A model generated the notes under the pieces. It did not search any database and was not told where the DNA came from. It saw nothing but the letters and a program-made list of their open reading frames with translations. DNA of 64,000 nucleotides from Tipula vernalis (taxonomy: Eukaryota > Arthropoda > Insecta > Diptera > Tipulidae), in contig OY282558.1 in the NCBI GenBank assembly GCA_958295665.1, positions 63,290,789 to 63,354,788 of the forward strand, written 5' to 3'. Positions 37,672-51,273 of this stretch are shown piece after piece (the stretch's first letter is position 1; each line of letters starts with the position of its first letter). The position numbers and the translations under genes are program-made.

Positions 37672-39146
37672 ATGTATGGTTTAGCAATAACAGGTCCCGT
37701 GACCTATTATTTGAGGTATGAAGAACCGCAATCTGAGCACAATTGCAGATTTTGGATTTTTACAGCTCTGAATCGGCTGAGCTATAGTAAGGTGATTTTC
37801 TTCGAATCGAATTTGCTACGAAATGTATGGTTTAGCAATTACAGGTCCCGTGACCTATTATTTGAGGTATGAAGAACCGCAATCTGAGCACAATTGCAGA
37901 TTTTGGATTTTTACAGCTCTGAATCGGCTGAGCTATAGTAAGGTGATTTCTTCGAATCGATTTTTCTGTGAAATGTATGGAAATAATCAACCAATTTCAA
38001 CGCGGTTTGGCATAACAATTACAGGTCTTGAGACCTATCATTTGAGGTATCAAGAACCGCAATCGGAGCACAATTGCAGATTTTGGATTTTTACAGCTCT
38101 GAATCGGCTGAGCTATAGTAAGGTGATTTTTTTCGAATCGAATTTGCTACGAAATGTATGGTTTAGCAATTACAGGTCCCGTGACCTATTATTTGAGGTA
38201 TGAAGAACCGCAATCTGAGCACAATTGCAGATTTTGGATTTTTACAGCTCTGAATCGGCTGAGCTATAGTAAGGTGATTTCTTCGAATCGATTTTTCTGT
38301 GAAATGTATGGAAATAATCAACCAATTTCAACGCGGTTTGGCATAACAATTACAGGTCTTGAGACCTATCATTTGAGGTATCAAGAACCGCAATCTGAGC
38401 ACAATTGCAGATTTTGGATTTTTACAGCTCTGAATCGGCTGAGCTATAGTAAGGTGATTTTCTTCGAATCGAATTTGCTACGAAATGTATGGTTTAGCAA
38501 TTACAGGTCCCGTGACCTATTATTTGAGGTATGAAGAACCGCAATCTGAGCACAATTGCAGATTTTGGATTTTTACAGCTCTGAATCGGCTGAGCTATAG
38601 TAAGGTGATTTCTTCGAATCGATTTTTCTGTGAAATGTATGGAAATAATCAACCAATTTCAACGCGGTTTGGCATAACAATTACAGGTCTTGAGACCTAT
38701 CATTTGAGGTATCAAGAACCGCAATCTGAGCACAATTGCAGATTTTGGATTTTTACAGCTCTGAATCGGCTGAGCTATAGTAAGGTGATTTTCTTCGAAT
38801 CGAATTTGCTACGAAATGTATGGTTTAGCAATTACAGGTCCCGTGACCTATTATTTGAGGTATGAAGAACCGCAATCTGAGCACAATTGCAGATTTTGGA
38901 TTTTTACAGCTCTGAATCGGCTGAGCTATAGTAAGGTGATTTCTTCGAATCGATTTTTCTGTGAAATGTATGGAAATAATCAACCAATTTCAACGCGGTT
39001 TGGCATAACAATTACAGGTCTTGAGACCTATCATTTGAGGTATCAAGAACCGCAATCGGAGCACAATTGCAGATTTTGGATTTTTACAGCTCTGAATCGG
39101 CTGAGCTATAGTAAGGTGATTTTCTTCGAATCGAATTTTCTACGAA

Positions 39147-42100
39147 ATGTATGGTTTAGCAATTACAGGGCCCGTGACCTATCATTTAAGGTATCTAGAA
39201 CCGCAATCTGAGCACAATTGCAGATTTTGGATTTTTACAGCTCTGAATCGGCTGAGCTATAGTAAGGTGATTTTCTTCGAATCGAATTTGCTACGAAATG
39301 TATGGTTTAGCAATTACAGGTCCCGTGACCTATCATTTAAGGTATCTAGCACCGCAATCTGAGCACAATTGCAGATTTTGGATTTTTACTACTCTGAATC
39401 GGCTGAGCTATAGTAAGGTGATTTTCTTCGAATCGAATTTGCTACGAAATGTATGGTTTAGCAATTACAGGTCCCGTGACCTATTATTTGAGGTATGAAG
39501 AACCGCAATCTGAGCACAATTGCAGATTTTGGATTTTTACAGCTCTGAATCGGCTGAGCTATAGTAAGGTGATTTTCTTCGAATCGAATTTGCTACGAAA
39601 TGTATGGTTTAGCAATTACAGGTCCCGTGACCTATCATTTAAGGTATCTAGAACCGCAATCTGAGCACAATTGCAGATTTTGGATTTTTACAGCTCTGAA
39701 TCGGCTGAGCTATAGTAAGGTGATTTTCTTCGAATCGAATTTTCTACGAAATGTATGGTTTAGCAATTACAGGTCCCGTGACCTATCATTTAAGGTATCT
39801 AGAACCGCAATCTGAGCACAATTGCAGATTTTGGATTTTTACAGCTCTGAATCGGCTGAGCTATAGTAAGGTGATTTTCTTCGAATCGAATTTGCTACGA
39901 AATGTATGGTTTAGCAATTACAGGTCCCGTGACCTATTATTTGAGGTATGAAGAACCGCAATCTGAGCACAATTGCAGATTTTGGATTTTTACAGCTCTG
40001 AATCGGCTGAGCTATAGTAAGGTGATTTCTTCGAATCGATTTTTCTGTGAAATGTATGGAAATAATCAACCAATTTCAACGCGGTTTGGCATAACAATTA
40101 CAGGTCTTGAGACCTATCATTTGAGGTATCAAGAACCGCAATCGGAGCACAATTGCAGATTTTGGATTTTTACAGCTCTGAATCGGCTGAGCTATAGTAA
40201 GGTGATTTTCTTCGAATCGAATTTGCTACGAAATGTATGGTTTAGCAATTACAGGTCCCGTGACCTATTATTTGAGGTATGAAGAACCGCAATCTGAGCA
40301 CAATTGCAGATTTTGGATTTTTACAGCTCTGAATCGGCTGAGCTATAGTAAGGTGATTTCTTCGAATCGATTTTTCTGTGAAATGTATGGAAATAATCAA
40401 CCAATTTCAACGCGGTTTGGCATAACAATTACAGGTCTTGAGACCTATCATTTGAGGTATCAAGAACCGCAATCTGAGCACAATTGCAGATTTTGGATTT
40501 TTACAGCTCTGAATCGGCTGAGCTATAGTAAGGTGATTTTCTTCGAATCGAATTTGCTACGAAATGTATGGTTTAGCAATTACAGGTCCCGTGACCTATT
40601 ATTTGAGGTATGAAGAACCGCAATCTGAGCACAATTGCAGATTTTGGATTTTTACAGCTCTGAATCGGCTGAGCTATAGTAAGGTGATTTCTTCGAATCG
40701 ATTTTTCTGTGAAATGTATGGAAATAATCAACCAATTTCAACGCGGTTTGGCATAACAATTACAGGTCTTGAGACCTATCATTTGAGGTATCAAGAACCG
40801 CAATCGGAGCACAATTGCAGATTTTGGATTTTTACAGCTCTGAATCGGCTGAGCTATAGTAAGGTGATTTTCTTCGAATCGAATTTTCTACGAAATGTAT
40901 GGTTTAGCAATTACAGGGCCCGTGACCTATCATTTAAGGTATCTAGAACCGCAATCTGAGCACAATTGCAGATTTTGGATTTTTACAGCTCTGAATCGGC
41001 TGAGCAGTAAGGTGATTTTCTTCGAATCGAATTTGCTACGAAATGTATGGTTTAGCAATTACAGGTCCCGTGACCTATCATTTAAGGTATCTAGCACCGC
41101 AATCTGAGCACAATTGCAGATTTTGGATTTTTACTAATCTGAATCGGCTGAGCTATATTAAGGTGATTTTCTTCGAATCGAATTTGCTACGAAATGTATG
41201 GTTTAGCAATTACAGGTCCCGTGACCTATTATTTGAGGTATGAAGAACCGCAATCTGAGCACAATTGCAGATTTTGGATTTTTACAGCTCTGAATCGGCT
41301 GAGCTATAGTAAGGTGATTTTCTTCGAATCGAATTTGCTACGAAATGTATGGTTTAGCAATTACAGGTCCCGTGACCTATCATTTAAGGTATCTAGAACC
41401 GCAATCTGAGCACAATTGCAGATTTTGGATTTTTACAGCTCTGAATCGGCTGAGCTATAGTAAGGTGATTTTCTTCGAATCGAATTTTCTACGAAATGTA
41501 TGGTTTAGCAATTACAGGTCCCGTGACCTATCATTTAAGGTATCTAGAACCGCAATCTGAGCACAATTGCAGATTTTGGATTTTTACAGCTCTGAATCGG
41601 CTGAGCTATAGTAAGGTGATTTTCTTCGAATCGAATTTGCTACGAAATGTATGGTTTAGCAATTACAGGTCCCGTGACCTATTATTTGAGGTATGAAGAA
41701 CCGCAATCTGAGCACAATTGCAGATTTTGGATTTTTACAGCTCTGAATCGGCTGAGCTATAGTAAGGTGATTTCTTCGAATCGATTTTTCTGTGAAATGT
41801 ATGGAAATAATCAACCAATTTCAACGCGGTTTGGCATAACAATTACAGGTCTTGAGACCTATCATTTGAGGTATCAAGAACCGCAATCGGAGCACAATTG
41901 CAGATTTTGGATTTTTACAGCTCTGAATCGGCTGAGCTATAGTAAGGTGATTTTCTTCGAATCGAATTTGCTACGAAATGTATGGTTTAGCAATTACAGG
42001 TCCCGTGACCTATTATTTGAGGTATGAAGAACCGCAATCTGAGCACAATTGCAGATTTTGGATTTTTACAGCTCTGAATCGGCTGAGCTATAGTAAGGTG

Positions 42101-42639
42101 ATTTCTTCGAATCGATTTTTCTGTGAAATGTATGGAAATAATCAACCAATTTCAACGCGGTTTGGCATAACAATTACAGGTCTTGAGACCTATCATTTGA
42201 GGTATCAAGAACCGCAATCTGAGCACAATTGCAGATTTTGGATTTTTACAGCTCTGAATCGGCTGAGCTATAGTAAGGTGATTTTCTTCGAATCGAATTT
42301 GCTACGAAATGTATGGTTTAGCAATTACAGGTCCCGTGACCTATTATTTGAGGTATGAAGAACCGCAATCTGAGCACAATTGCAGATTTTGGATTTTTAC
42401 AGCTCTGAATCGGCTGAGCTATAGTAAGGTGATTTCTTCGAATCGATTTTTCTGTGAAATGTATGGAAATAATCAACCAATTTCAACGCGGTTTGGCATA
42501 ACAATTACAGGTCTTGAGACCTATCATTTGAGGTATCAAGAACCGCAATCTGAGCACAATTGCAGATTTTGGATTTTTACAGCTCTGAATCGGCTGAGCT
42601 ATAGTAAGGTGATTTTCTTCGAATCGAATTTGCTACGAA
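39147..42639 (+). repeat. 1748-bp higher-order repeat (8 S + 3 L), two copies
   Basis: Copies start at 39147 and 40895. The order is S, S with CTAGCACC/TACTACTCTG, Sa, Sb with AATTTTCTACG, Sb, then three SL dimers. The second copy is 1745 bp because of a 3-base deletion (GAGCAGTAAGG near 41003). It also carries TACTAATCTG in place of TACTACTCTG, and its last L lacks the AATTTTCTACG/GGGCCCGTG pair. Confidence 0.85.
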
Positions 42640-45600
42640 ATGTATGGTTTAGCAATTACAGGTCCCGTGACCTATCATTTAAGGTATCTAGCACCGCAAT
42701 CTGAGCACAATTGCAGATTTTGGATTTTTACTACTCTGAATCGGCTGAGCTATAGTAAGGTGATTTTCTTCGAATCGAATTTGCTACGAAATGTATGGTT
42801 TAGCAATTACAGGTCCCGTGACCTATTATTTGAGGTATGAAGAACCGCAATCTGAGCACAATTGCAGATTTTGGATTTTTACAGCTCTGAATCGGCTGAG
42901 CTATAGTAAGGTGATTTTCTTCGAATCGAATTTGCTACGAAATGTATGGTTTAGCAATTACAGGTCCCGTGACCTATCATTTAAGGTATCTAGAACCGCA
43001 ATCTGAGCACAATTGCAGATTTTGGATTTTTACAGCTCTGAATCGGCTGAGCTATAGTAAGGTGATTTCTTCGAATCGATTTTTCTGTGAAATGTATGGA
43101 AATAATCAACCAATTTCAACGCGGTTTGGCATAACAATTACAGGTCTTGAGACCTATCATTTGAGGTATCAAGAACCGCAATCGGAGCACAATTGCAGAT
43201 TTTGGATTTTTACAGCTCTGAATCGGCTGAGCTATAGTAAGGTGATTTTCTTCGAATCGAATTTGCTACGAAATGTATGGTTTAGCAATTACAGGTCCCG
43301 TGACCTATCATTTAAGGTATCTAGCACCGCAATCTGAGCACAATTGCAGATTTTGGATTTTTACTACTCTGAATCGGCTGAGCTATAGTAAGGTGATTTT
43401 CTTCGAATCGAATTTGCTACGAAATGTATGGTTTAGCAATTACAGGTCCCGTGACCTATTATTTGAGGTATGAAGAACCGCAATCTGAGCACAATTGCAG
43501 ATTTTGGATTTTTACAGCTCTGAATCGGCTGAGCTATAGTAAGGTGATTTTCTTCGAATCGAATTTGCTACGAAATGTATGGTTTAGCAATTACAGGTCC
43601 CGTGACCTATCATTTAAGGTATCTAGAACCGCAATCTGAGCACAATTGCAGATTTTGGATTTTTACAGCTCTGAATCGGCTGAGCTATAGTAAGGTGATT
43701 TTCTTCGAATCGAATTTTCTACGAAATGTATGGTTTAGCAATTACAGGTCCCGTGACCTATCATTTAAGGTATCTAGAACCGCAATCTGAGCACAATTGC
43801 AGATTTTGGATTTTTACAGCTCTGAATCGGCTGAGCTATAGTAAGGTGATTTTCTTCGAATCGAATTTGCTACGAAATGTATGGTTTAGCAATTACAGGT
43901 CCCGTGACCTATTATTTGAGGTATGAAGAACCGCAATCTGAGCACAATTGCAGATTTTGGATTTTTACAGCTCTGAATCGGCTGAGCTATAGTAAGGTGA
44001 TTTCTTCGAATCGATTTTTCTGTGAAATGTATGGAAATAATCAACCAATTTCAACGCGGTTTGGCATAACAATTACAGGTCTTGAGACCTATCATTTGAG
44101 GTATCAAGAACCGCAATCTGAGCACAATTGCAGATTTTGGATTTTTACAGCTCTGAATCGGCTGAGCTATAGTAAGGTGATTTTCTTCGAATCGAATTTG
44201 CTACGAAATGTATGGTTTAGCAATTACAGGTCCCGTGACCTATTATTTGAGGTATGAAGAACCGCAATCTGAGCACAATTGCAGATTTTGGATTTTTACA
44301 GCTCTGAATCGGCTGAGCTATAGTAAGGTGATTTCTTCGAATCGATTTTTCTGTGAAATGTATGGAAATAATCAACCAATTTCAACGCGGTTTGGCATAA
44401 CAATTACAGGTCTTGAGACCTATCATTTGAGGTATCAAGAACCGCAATCGGAGCACAATTGCAGATTTTGGATTTTTACAGCTCTGAATCGGCTGAGCTA
44501 TAGTAAGGTGATTTTCTTCGAATCGAATTTGCTACGAAATGTATGGTTTAGCAATTACAGGTCCCGTGACCTATTATTTGAGGTATGAAGAACCGCAATC
44601 TGAGCACAATTGCAGATTTTGGATTTTTACAGCTCTGAATCGGCTGAGCTATAGTAAGGTGATTTCTTCGAATCGATTTTTCTGTGAAATGTATGGAAAT
44701 AATCAACCAATTTCAACGCGGTTTGGCATAACAATTACAGGTCTTGAGACCTATCATTTGAGGTATCAAGAACCGCAATCTGAGCACAATTGCAGATTTT
44801 GGATTTTTACAGCTCTGAATCGGCTGAGCTATAGTAAGGTGATTTTCTTCGAATCGAATTTGCTACGAAATGTATGGTTTAGCAATTACAGGTCCCGTGA
44901 CCTATTATTTGAGGTATGAAGAACCGCAATCTGAGCACAATTGCAGATTTTGGATTTTTACAGCTCTGAATCGGCTGAGCTATAGTAAGGTGATTTCTTC
45001 GAATCGATTTTTCTGTGAAATGTATGGAAATAATCAACCAATTTCAACGCGGTTTGGCATAACAATTACAGGTCTTGAGACCTATCATTTGAGGTATCAA
45101 GAACCGCAATCTGAGCACAATTGCAGATTTTGGATTTTTACAGCTCTGAATCGGCTGAGCTATAGTAAGGTGATTTTCTTCGAATCGAATTTGCTACGAA
45201 ATGTATGGTTTAGCAATTACAGGTCCCGTGACCTATCATTTAAGGTATCTAGCACCGCAATCTGAGCACAATTGCAGATTTTGGATTTTTACTACTCTGA
45301 ATCGGCTGAGCTATAGTAAGGTGATTTTCTTCGAATCGAATTTGCTACGAAATGTATGGTTTAGCAATTACAGGTCCCGTGACCTATTATTTGAGGTATG
45401 AAGAACCGCAATCTGAGCACAATTGCAGATTTTGGATTTTTACAGCTCTGAATCGGCTGAGCTATAGTAAGGTGATTTTCTTCGAATCGAATTTGCTACG
45501 AAATGTATGGTTTAGCAATTACAGGTCCCGTGACCTATCATTTAAGGTATCTAGAACCGCAATCTGAGCACAATTGCAGATTTTGGATTTTTACAGCTCT

Positions 45601-46034
45601 GAATCGGCTGAGCTATAGTAAGGTGATTTCTTCGAATCGATTTTTCTGTGAAATGTATGGAAATAATCAACCAATTTCAACGCGGTTTGGCATAACAATT
45701 ACAGGTCTTGAGACCTATCATTTGAGGTATCAAGAACCGCAATCTGAGCACAATTGCAGATTTTGGATTTTTACAGCTCTGAATCGGCTGAGCTATAGTA
45801 AGGTGATTTTCTTCGAATCGAATTTGCTACGAAATGTATGGTTTAGCAATTACAGGTCCCGTGACCTATCATTTAAGGTATCTAGCACCGCAATCTGAGC
45901 ACAATTGCAGATTTTGGATTTTTACTACTCTGAATCGGCTGAGCTATAGTAAGGTGATTTTCTTCGAATCGAATTTGCTACGAAATGTATGGTTTAGCAA
46001 TTACAGGTCCCGTGACCTATTATTTGAGGTATGA
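41647..46034 (+). repeat. 2561-bp offset duplication
   Basis: Units at 41647, 41978, 42309, 42640, 42791, 42942 and 43273 correspond in order and type to units at 44208, 44539, 44870, 45201, 45352, 45503 and 45834. The CAATCGGAGC or CAATCTGAGC state of the L units agrees in the first three dimers but differs in the fourth. Both copies contain the unusual Sb-to-L joint (42942 and 45503). Confidence 0.7.
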
Positions 46035-49000
46035 AGAACCGCAATCTGAGCACAATTGCAGATTTTGGATTTTTACAGCTCTGAATCGGCTGAGCTATAG
46101 TAAGGTGATTTCTTCGAATCGATTTTTCTGTGAAATGTATGGAAATAATCAACCAATTTCAACGCGGTTTGGCATAACAATTACAGGTCTTGAGACCTAT
46201 CATTTGAGGTATCAAGAACCGCAATCGGAGCACAATTGCAGATTTTGGATTTTTACAGCTCTGAATCGGCTGAGCTATAGTAAGGTGATTTTCTTCGAAT
46301 CGAATTTGCTACGAAATGTATGGTTTAGCAATTACAGGTCCCGTGACCTATCATTTAAGGTATCTAGCACCGCAATCGGAGCACAATTGCAGATTTTGGA
46401 TTTTTACTACTCTGAATCGGCTGAGCTATAGTAAGGTGATTTTCTTCGAATCGAATTTGCTACGAAATGTATGGTTTAGCAATTACAGGTCCCGTGACCT
46501 ATTATTTGAGGTATGAAGAACCGCAATCTGAGCACAATTGCAGATTTTGGATTTTTACAGCTCTGAATCGGCTGAGCTATAGTAAGGTGATTTTCTTCGA
46601 ATCGAATTTGCTACGAAATGTATGGTTTAGCAATTACAGGTCCCGTGACCTATCATTTAAGGTATCTAGAACCGCAATCTGAGCACAATTGCAGATTTTG
46701 GATTTTTACAGCTCTGAATCGGCTGAGCTATAGTAAGGTGATTTTCTTCGAATCGAATTTTCTACGAAATGTATGGTTTAGCAATTACAGGTCCCGTGAC
46801 CTATCATTTAAGGTATCTAGAACCGCAATCTGAGCACAATTGCAGATTTTGGATTTTTACAGCTCTGAATCGGCTGAGCTATAGTAAGGTGATTTTCTTC
46901 GAATCGAATTTGCTACGAAATGTATGGTTTAGCAATTACAGGTCCCGTGACCTATTATTTGAGGTATGAAGAACCGCAATCTGAGCACAATTGCAGATTT
47001 TGGATTTTTACAGCTCTGAATCGGCTGAGCTATAGTAAGGTGATTTCTTCGAATCGATTTTTCTGTGAAATGTATGGAAATAATCAACCAATTTCAACGC
47101 GGTTTGGCATAACAATTACAGGTCTTGAGACCTATCATTTGAGGTATCAAGAACCGCAATCTGAGCACAATTGCAGATTTTGGATTTTTACAGCTCTGAA
47201 TCGGCTGAGCTATAGTAAGGTGATTTTCTTCGAATCGAATTTGCTACGAAATGTATGGTTTAGCAATTACAGGTCCCGTGACCTATTATTTGAGGTATGA
47301 AGAACCGCAATCTGAGCACAATTGCAGATTTTGGATTTTTACAGCTCTGAATCGGCTGAGCTATAGTAAGGTGATTTCTTCGAATCGATTTTTCTGTGAA
47401 ATGTATGGAAATAATCAACCAATTTCAACGCGGTTTGGCATAACAATTACAGGTCTTGAGACCTATCATTTGAGGTATCAAGAACCGCAATCGGAGCACA
47501 ATTGCAGATTTTGGATTTTTACAGCTCTGAATCGGCTGAGCTATAGTAAGGTGATTTTCTTCGAATCGAATTTGCTACGAAATGTATGGTTTAGCAATTA
47601 CAGGTCCCGTGACCTATTATTTGAGGTATGAAGAACCGCAATCTGAGCACAATTGCAGATTTTGGATTTTTACAGCTCTGAATCGGCTGAGCTATAGTAA
47701 GGTGATTTCTTCGAATCGATTTTTCTGTGAAATGTATGGAAATAATCAACCAATTTCAACGCGGTTTGGCATAACAATTACAGGTCTTGAGACCTATCAT
47801 TTGAGGTATCAAGAACCGCAATCTGAGCACAATTGCAGATTTTGGATTTTTACAGCTCTGAATCGGCTGAGCTATAGTAAGGTGATTTTCTTCGAATCGA
47901 ATTTGCTACGAAATGTATGGTTTAGCAATTACAGGTCCCGTGACCTATTATTTGAGGTATGAAGAACCGCAATCTGAGCACAATTGCAGATTTTGGATTT
48001 TTACAGCTCTGAATCGGCTGAGCTATAGTAAGGTGATTTCTTCGAATCGATTTTTCTGTGAAATGTATGGAAATAATCAACCAATTTCAACGCGGTTTGG
48101 CATAACAATTACAGGTCTTGAGACCTATCATTTGAGGTATCAAGAACCGCAATCTGAGCACAATTGCAGATTTTGGATTTTTACAGCTCTGAATCGGCTG
48201 AGCTATAGTAAGGTGATTTTCTTCGAATCGAATTTGCTACGAAATGTATGGTTTAGCAATTACAGGTCCCGTGACCTATTATTTGAGGTATGAAGAACCG
48301 CAATCTGAGCACAATTGCAGATTTTGGATTTTTACAGCTCTGAATCGGCTGAGCTATAGTAAGGTGATTTCTTCGAATCGATTTTTCTGTGAAATGTATG
48401 GAAATAATCAACCAATTTCAACGCGGTTTGGCATAACAATTACAGGTCTTGAGACCTATCATTTGAGGTATCAAGAACCGCAATCTGAGCACAATTGCAG
48501 ATTTTGGATTTTTACAGCTCTGAATCGGCTGAGCTATAGTAAGGTGATTTTCTTCGAATCGAATTTGCTACGAAATGTATGGTTTAGCAATTACAGGTCC
48601 CGTGACCTATTATTTGAGGTATGAAGAACCGCAATCTGAGCACAATTGCAGATTTTGGATTTTTACAGCTCTGAATCGGCTGAGCTATAGTAAGGTGATT
48701 TCTTCGAATCGATTTTTCTGTGAAATGTATGGAAATAATCAACCAATTTCAACGCGGTTTGGCATAACAATTACAGGTCTTGAGACCTATCATTTGAGGT
48801 ATCAAGAACCGCAATCTGAGCACAATTGCAGATTTTGGATTTTTACAGCTCTGAATCGGCTGAGCTATAGTAAGGTGATTTTCTTCGAATCGAATTTGCT
48901 ACGAAATGTATGGTTTAGCAATTACAGGTCCCGTGACCTATTATTTGAGGTATGAAGAACCGCAATCTGAGCACAATTGCAGATTTTGGATTTTTACAGC

Positions 49001-51273
49001 TCTGAATCGGCTGAGCTATAGTAAGGTGATTTTCTTCGAATCGAATTTTCTACGAAATGTATGGTTTAGCAATTACAGGGCCCGTGACCTATCATTTAAG
49101 GTATCTAGAACCGCAATCTGAGCACAATTGCAGATTTTGGATTTTTACAGCTCTGAATCGGCTGAGCTATAGTAAGGTGATTTTCTTCGAATCGAATTTG
49201 CTACGAAATGTATGGTTTAGCAATTACAGGTCCCGTGACCTATCATTTAAGGTATCTAGCACCGCAATCTGAGCACAATTGCAGATTTTGGATTTTTACT
49301 ACTCTGAATCGGCTGAGCTATAGTAAGGTGATTTTCTTCGAATCGAATTTTCTACGAAATGTATGGTTTAGCAATTACAGGGCCCGTGACCTATCATTTA
49401 AGGTATCTAGAACCGCAATCTGAGCACAATTGCAGATTTTGGATTTTTACAGCTCTGAATCGGCTGAGCTATAGTAAGGTGATTTTCTTCGAATCGAATT
49501 TGCTACGAAATGTATGGTTTAGCAATTACAGGTCCCGTGACCTATCATTTAAGGTATCTAGAACCGCAATCTGAGCACAATTGCAGATTTTGGATTTTTA
49601 CAGCTCTGAATCGGCTGAGCTATAGTAAGGTGATTTTCTTCGAATCGAATTTTCTACGAAATGTATGGTTTAGCAATTACAGGTCCCGTGACCTATCATT
49701 TAAGGTATCTAGAACCGCAATCTGAGCACAATTGCAGATTTTGGATTTTTACAGCTCTGAATCGGCTGAGCTATAGTAAGGTGATTTTCTTCGAATCGAA
49801 TTTGCTACGAAATGTATGGTTTAGCAATTACAGGTCCCGTGACCTATTATTTGAGGTATGAAGAACCGCAATCTGAGCACAATTGCAGATTTTGGATTTT
49901 TACAGCTCTGAATCGGCTGAGCTATAGTAAGGTGATTTCTTCGAATCGATTTTTCTGTGAAATGTATGGAAATAATCAACCAATTTCAACGCGGTTTGGC
50001 ATAACAATTACAGGTCTTGAGACCTATCATTTGAGGTATCAAGAACCGCAATCTGAGCACAATTGCAGATTTTGGATTTTTACAGCTCTGAATCGGCTGA
50101 GCTATAGTAAGGTGATTTTCTTCGAATCGAATTTGCTACGAAATGTATGGTTTAGCAATTACAGGTCCCGTGACCTATTATTTGAGGTATGAAGAACCGC
50201 AATCTGAGCACAATTGCAGATTTTGGATTTTTACAGCTCTGAATCGGCTGAGCTATAGTAAGGTGATTTCTTCGAATCGATTTTTCTGTGAAATGTATGG
50301 AAATAATCAACCAATTTCAACGCGGTTTGGCATAACAATTACAGGTCTTGAGACCTATCATTTGAGGTATCAAGAACCGCAATCGGAGCACAATTGCAGA
50401 TTTTGGATTTTTACAGCTCTGAATCGGCTGAGCTATAGTAAGGTGATTTTTTTCGAATCGAATTTGCTACGAAATGTATGGTTTAGCAATTACAGGTCCC
50501 GTGACCTATTATTTGAGGTATGAAGAACCGCAATCTGAGCACAATTGCAGATTTTGGATTTTTACAGCTCTGAATCGGCTGAGCTATAGTAAGGTGATTT
50601 CTTCGAATCGATTTTTCTGTGAAATGTATGGAAATAATCAACCAATTTCAACGCGGTTTGGCATAACAATTACAGGTCTTGAGACCTATCATTTGAGGTA
50701 TCAAGAACCGCAATCTGAGCACAATTGCAGATTTTGGATTTTTACAGCTCTGAATCGGCTGAGCTATAGTAAGGTGATTTTCTTCGAATCGAATTTGCTA
50801 CGAAATGTATGGTTTAGCAATTACAGGTCCCGTGACCTATTATTTGAGGTATGAAGAACCGCAATCTGAGCACAATTGCAGATTTTGGATTTTTACAGCT
50901 CTGAATCGGCTGAGCTATAGTAAGGTGATTTCTTCGAATCGATTTTTCTGTGAAATGTATGGAAATAATCAACCAATTTCAACGCGGTTTGGCATAACAA
51001 TTACAGGTCTTGAGACCTATCATTTGAGGTATCAAGAACCGCAATCGGAGCACAATTGCAGATTTTGGATTTTTACAGCTCTGAATCGGCTGAGCTATAG
51101 TAAGGTGATTTTCTTCGAATCGAATTTTCTACGAAATGTATGGTTTAGCAATTACAGGGCCCGTGACCTATCATTTAAGGTATCTAGAACCGCAATCTGA
51201 GCACAATTGCAGATTTTGGATTTTTACAGCTCTGAATCGGCTGAGCTATAGTAAGGTGATTTTCTTCGAATCG

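Larger units (their letters stand above)
36970..39905 (+). repeat. Segment A, copy 1 (offset 14304 bp)
   Basis: About 2.9 kb that is repeated at about 51.27-54.21 kb with the same monomer order: a TACTACTCTG monomer, an S with an L-type linker, an L with GGCGTAACA and ACCGAAATCGG, a truncated monomer, a CAATAACAGG monomer, four SL dimers (the first with a seven-T linker) ending in GGGCCCGTG, then CTAGCACC and Sa monomers. Start points of 11 successive units all differ by exactly 14304 bp. Confidence 0.9.
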
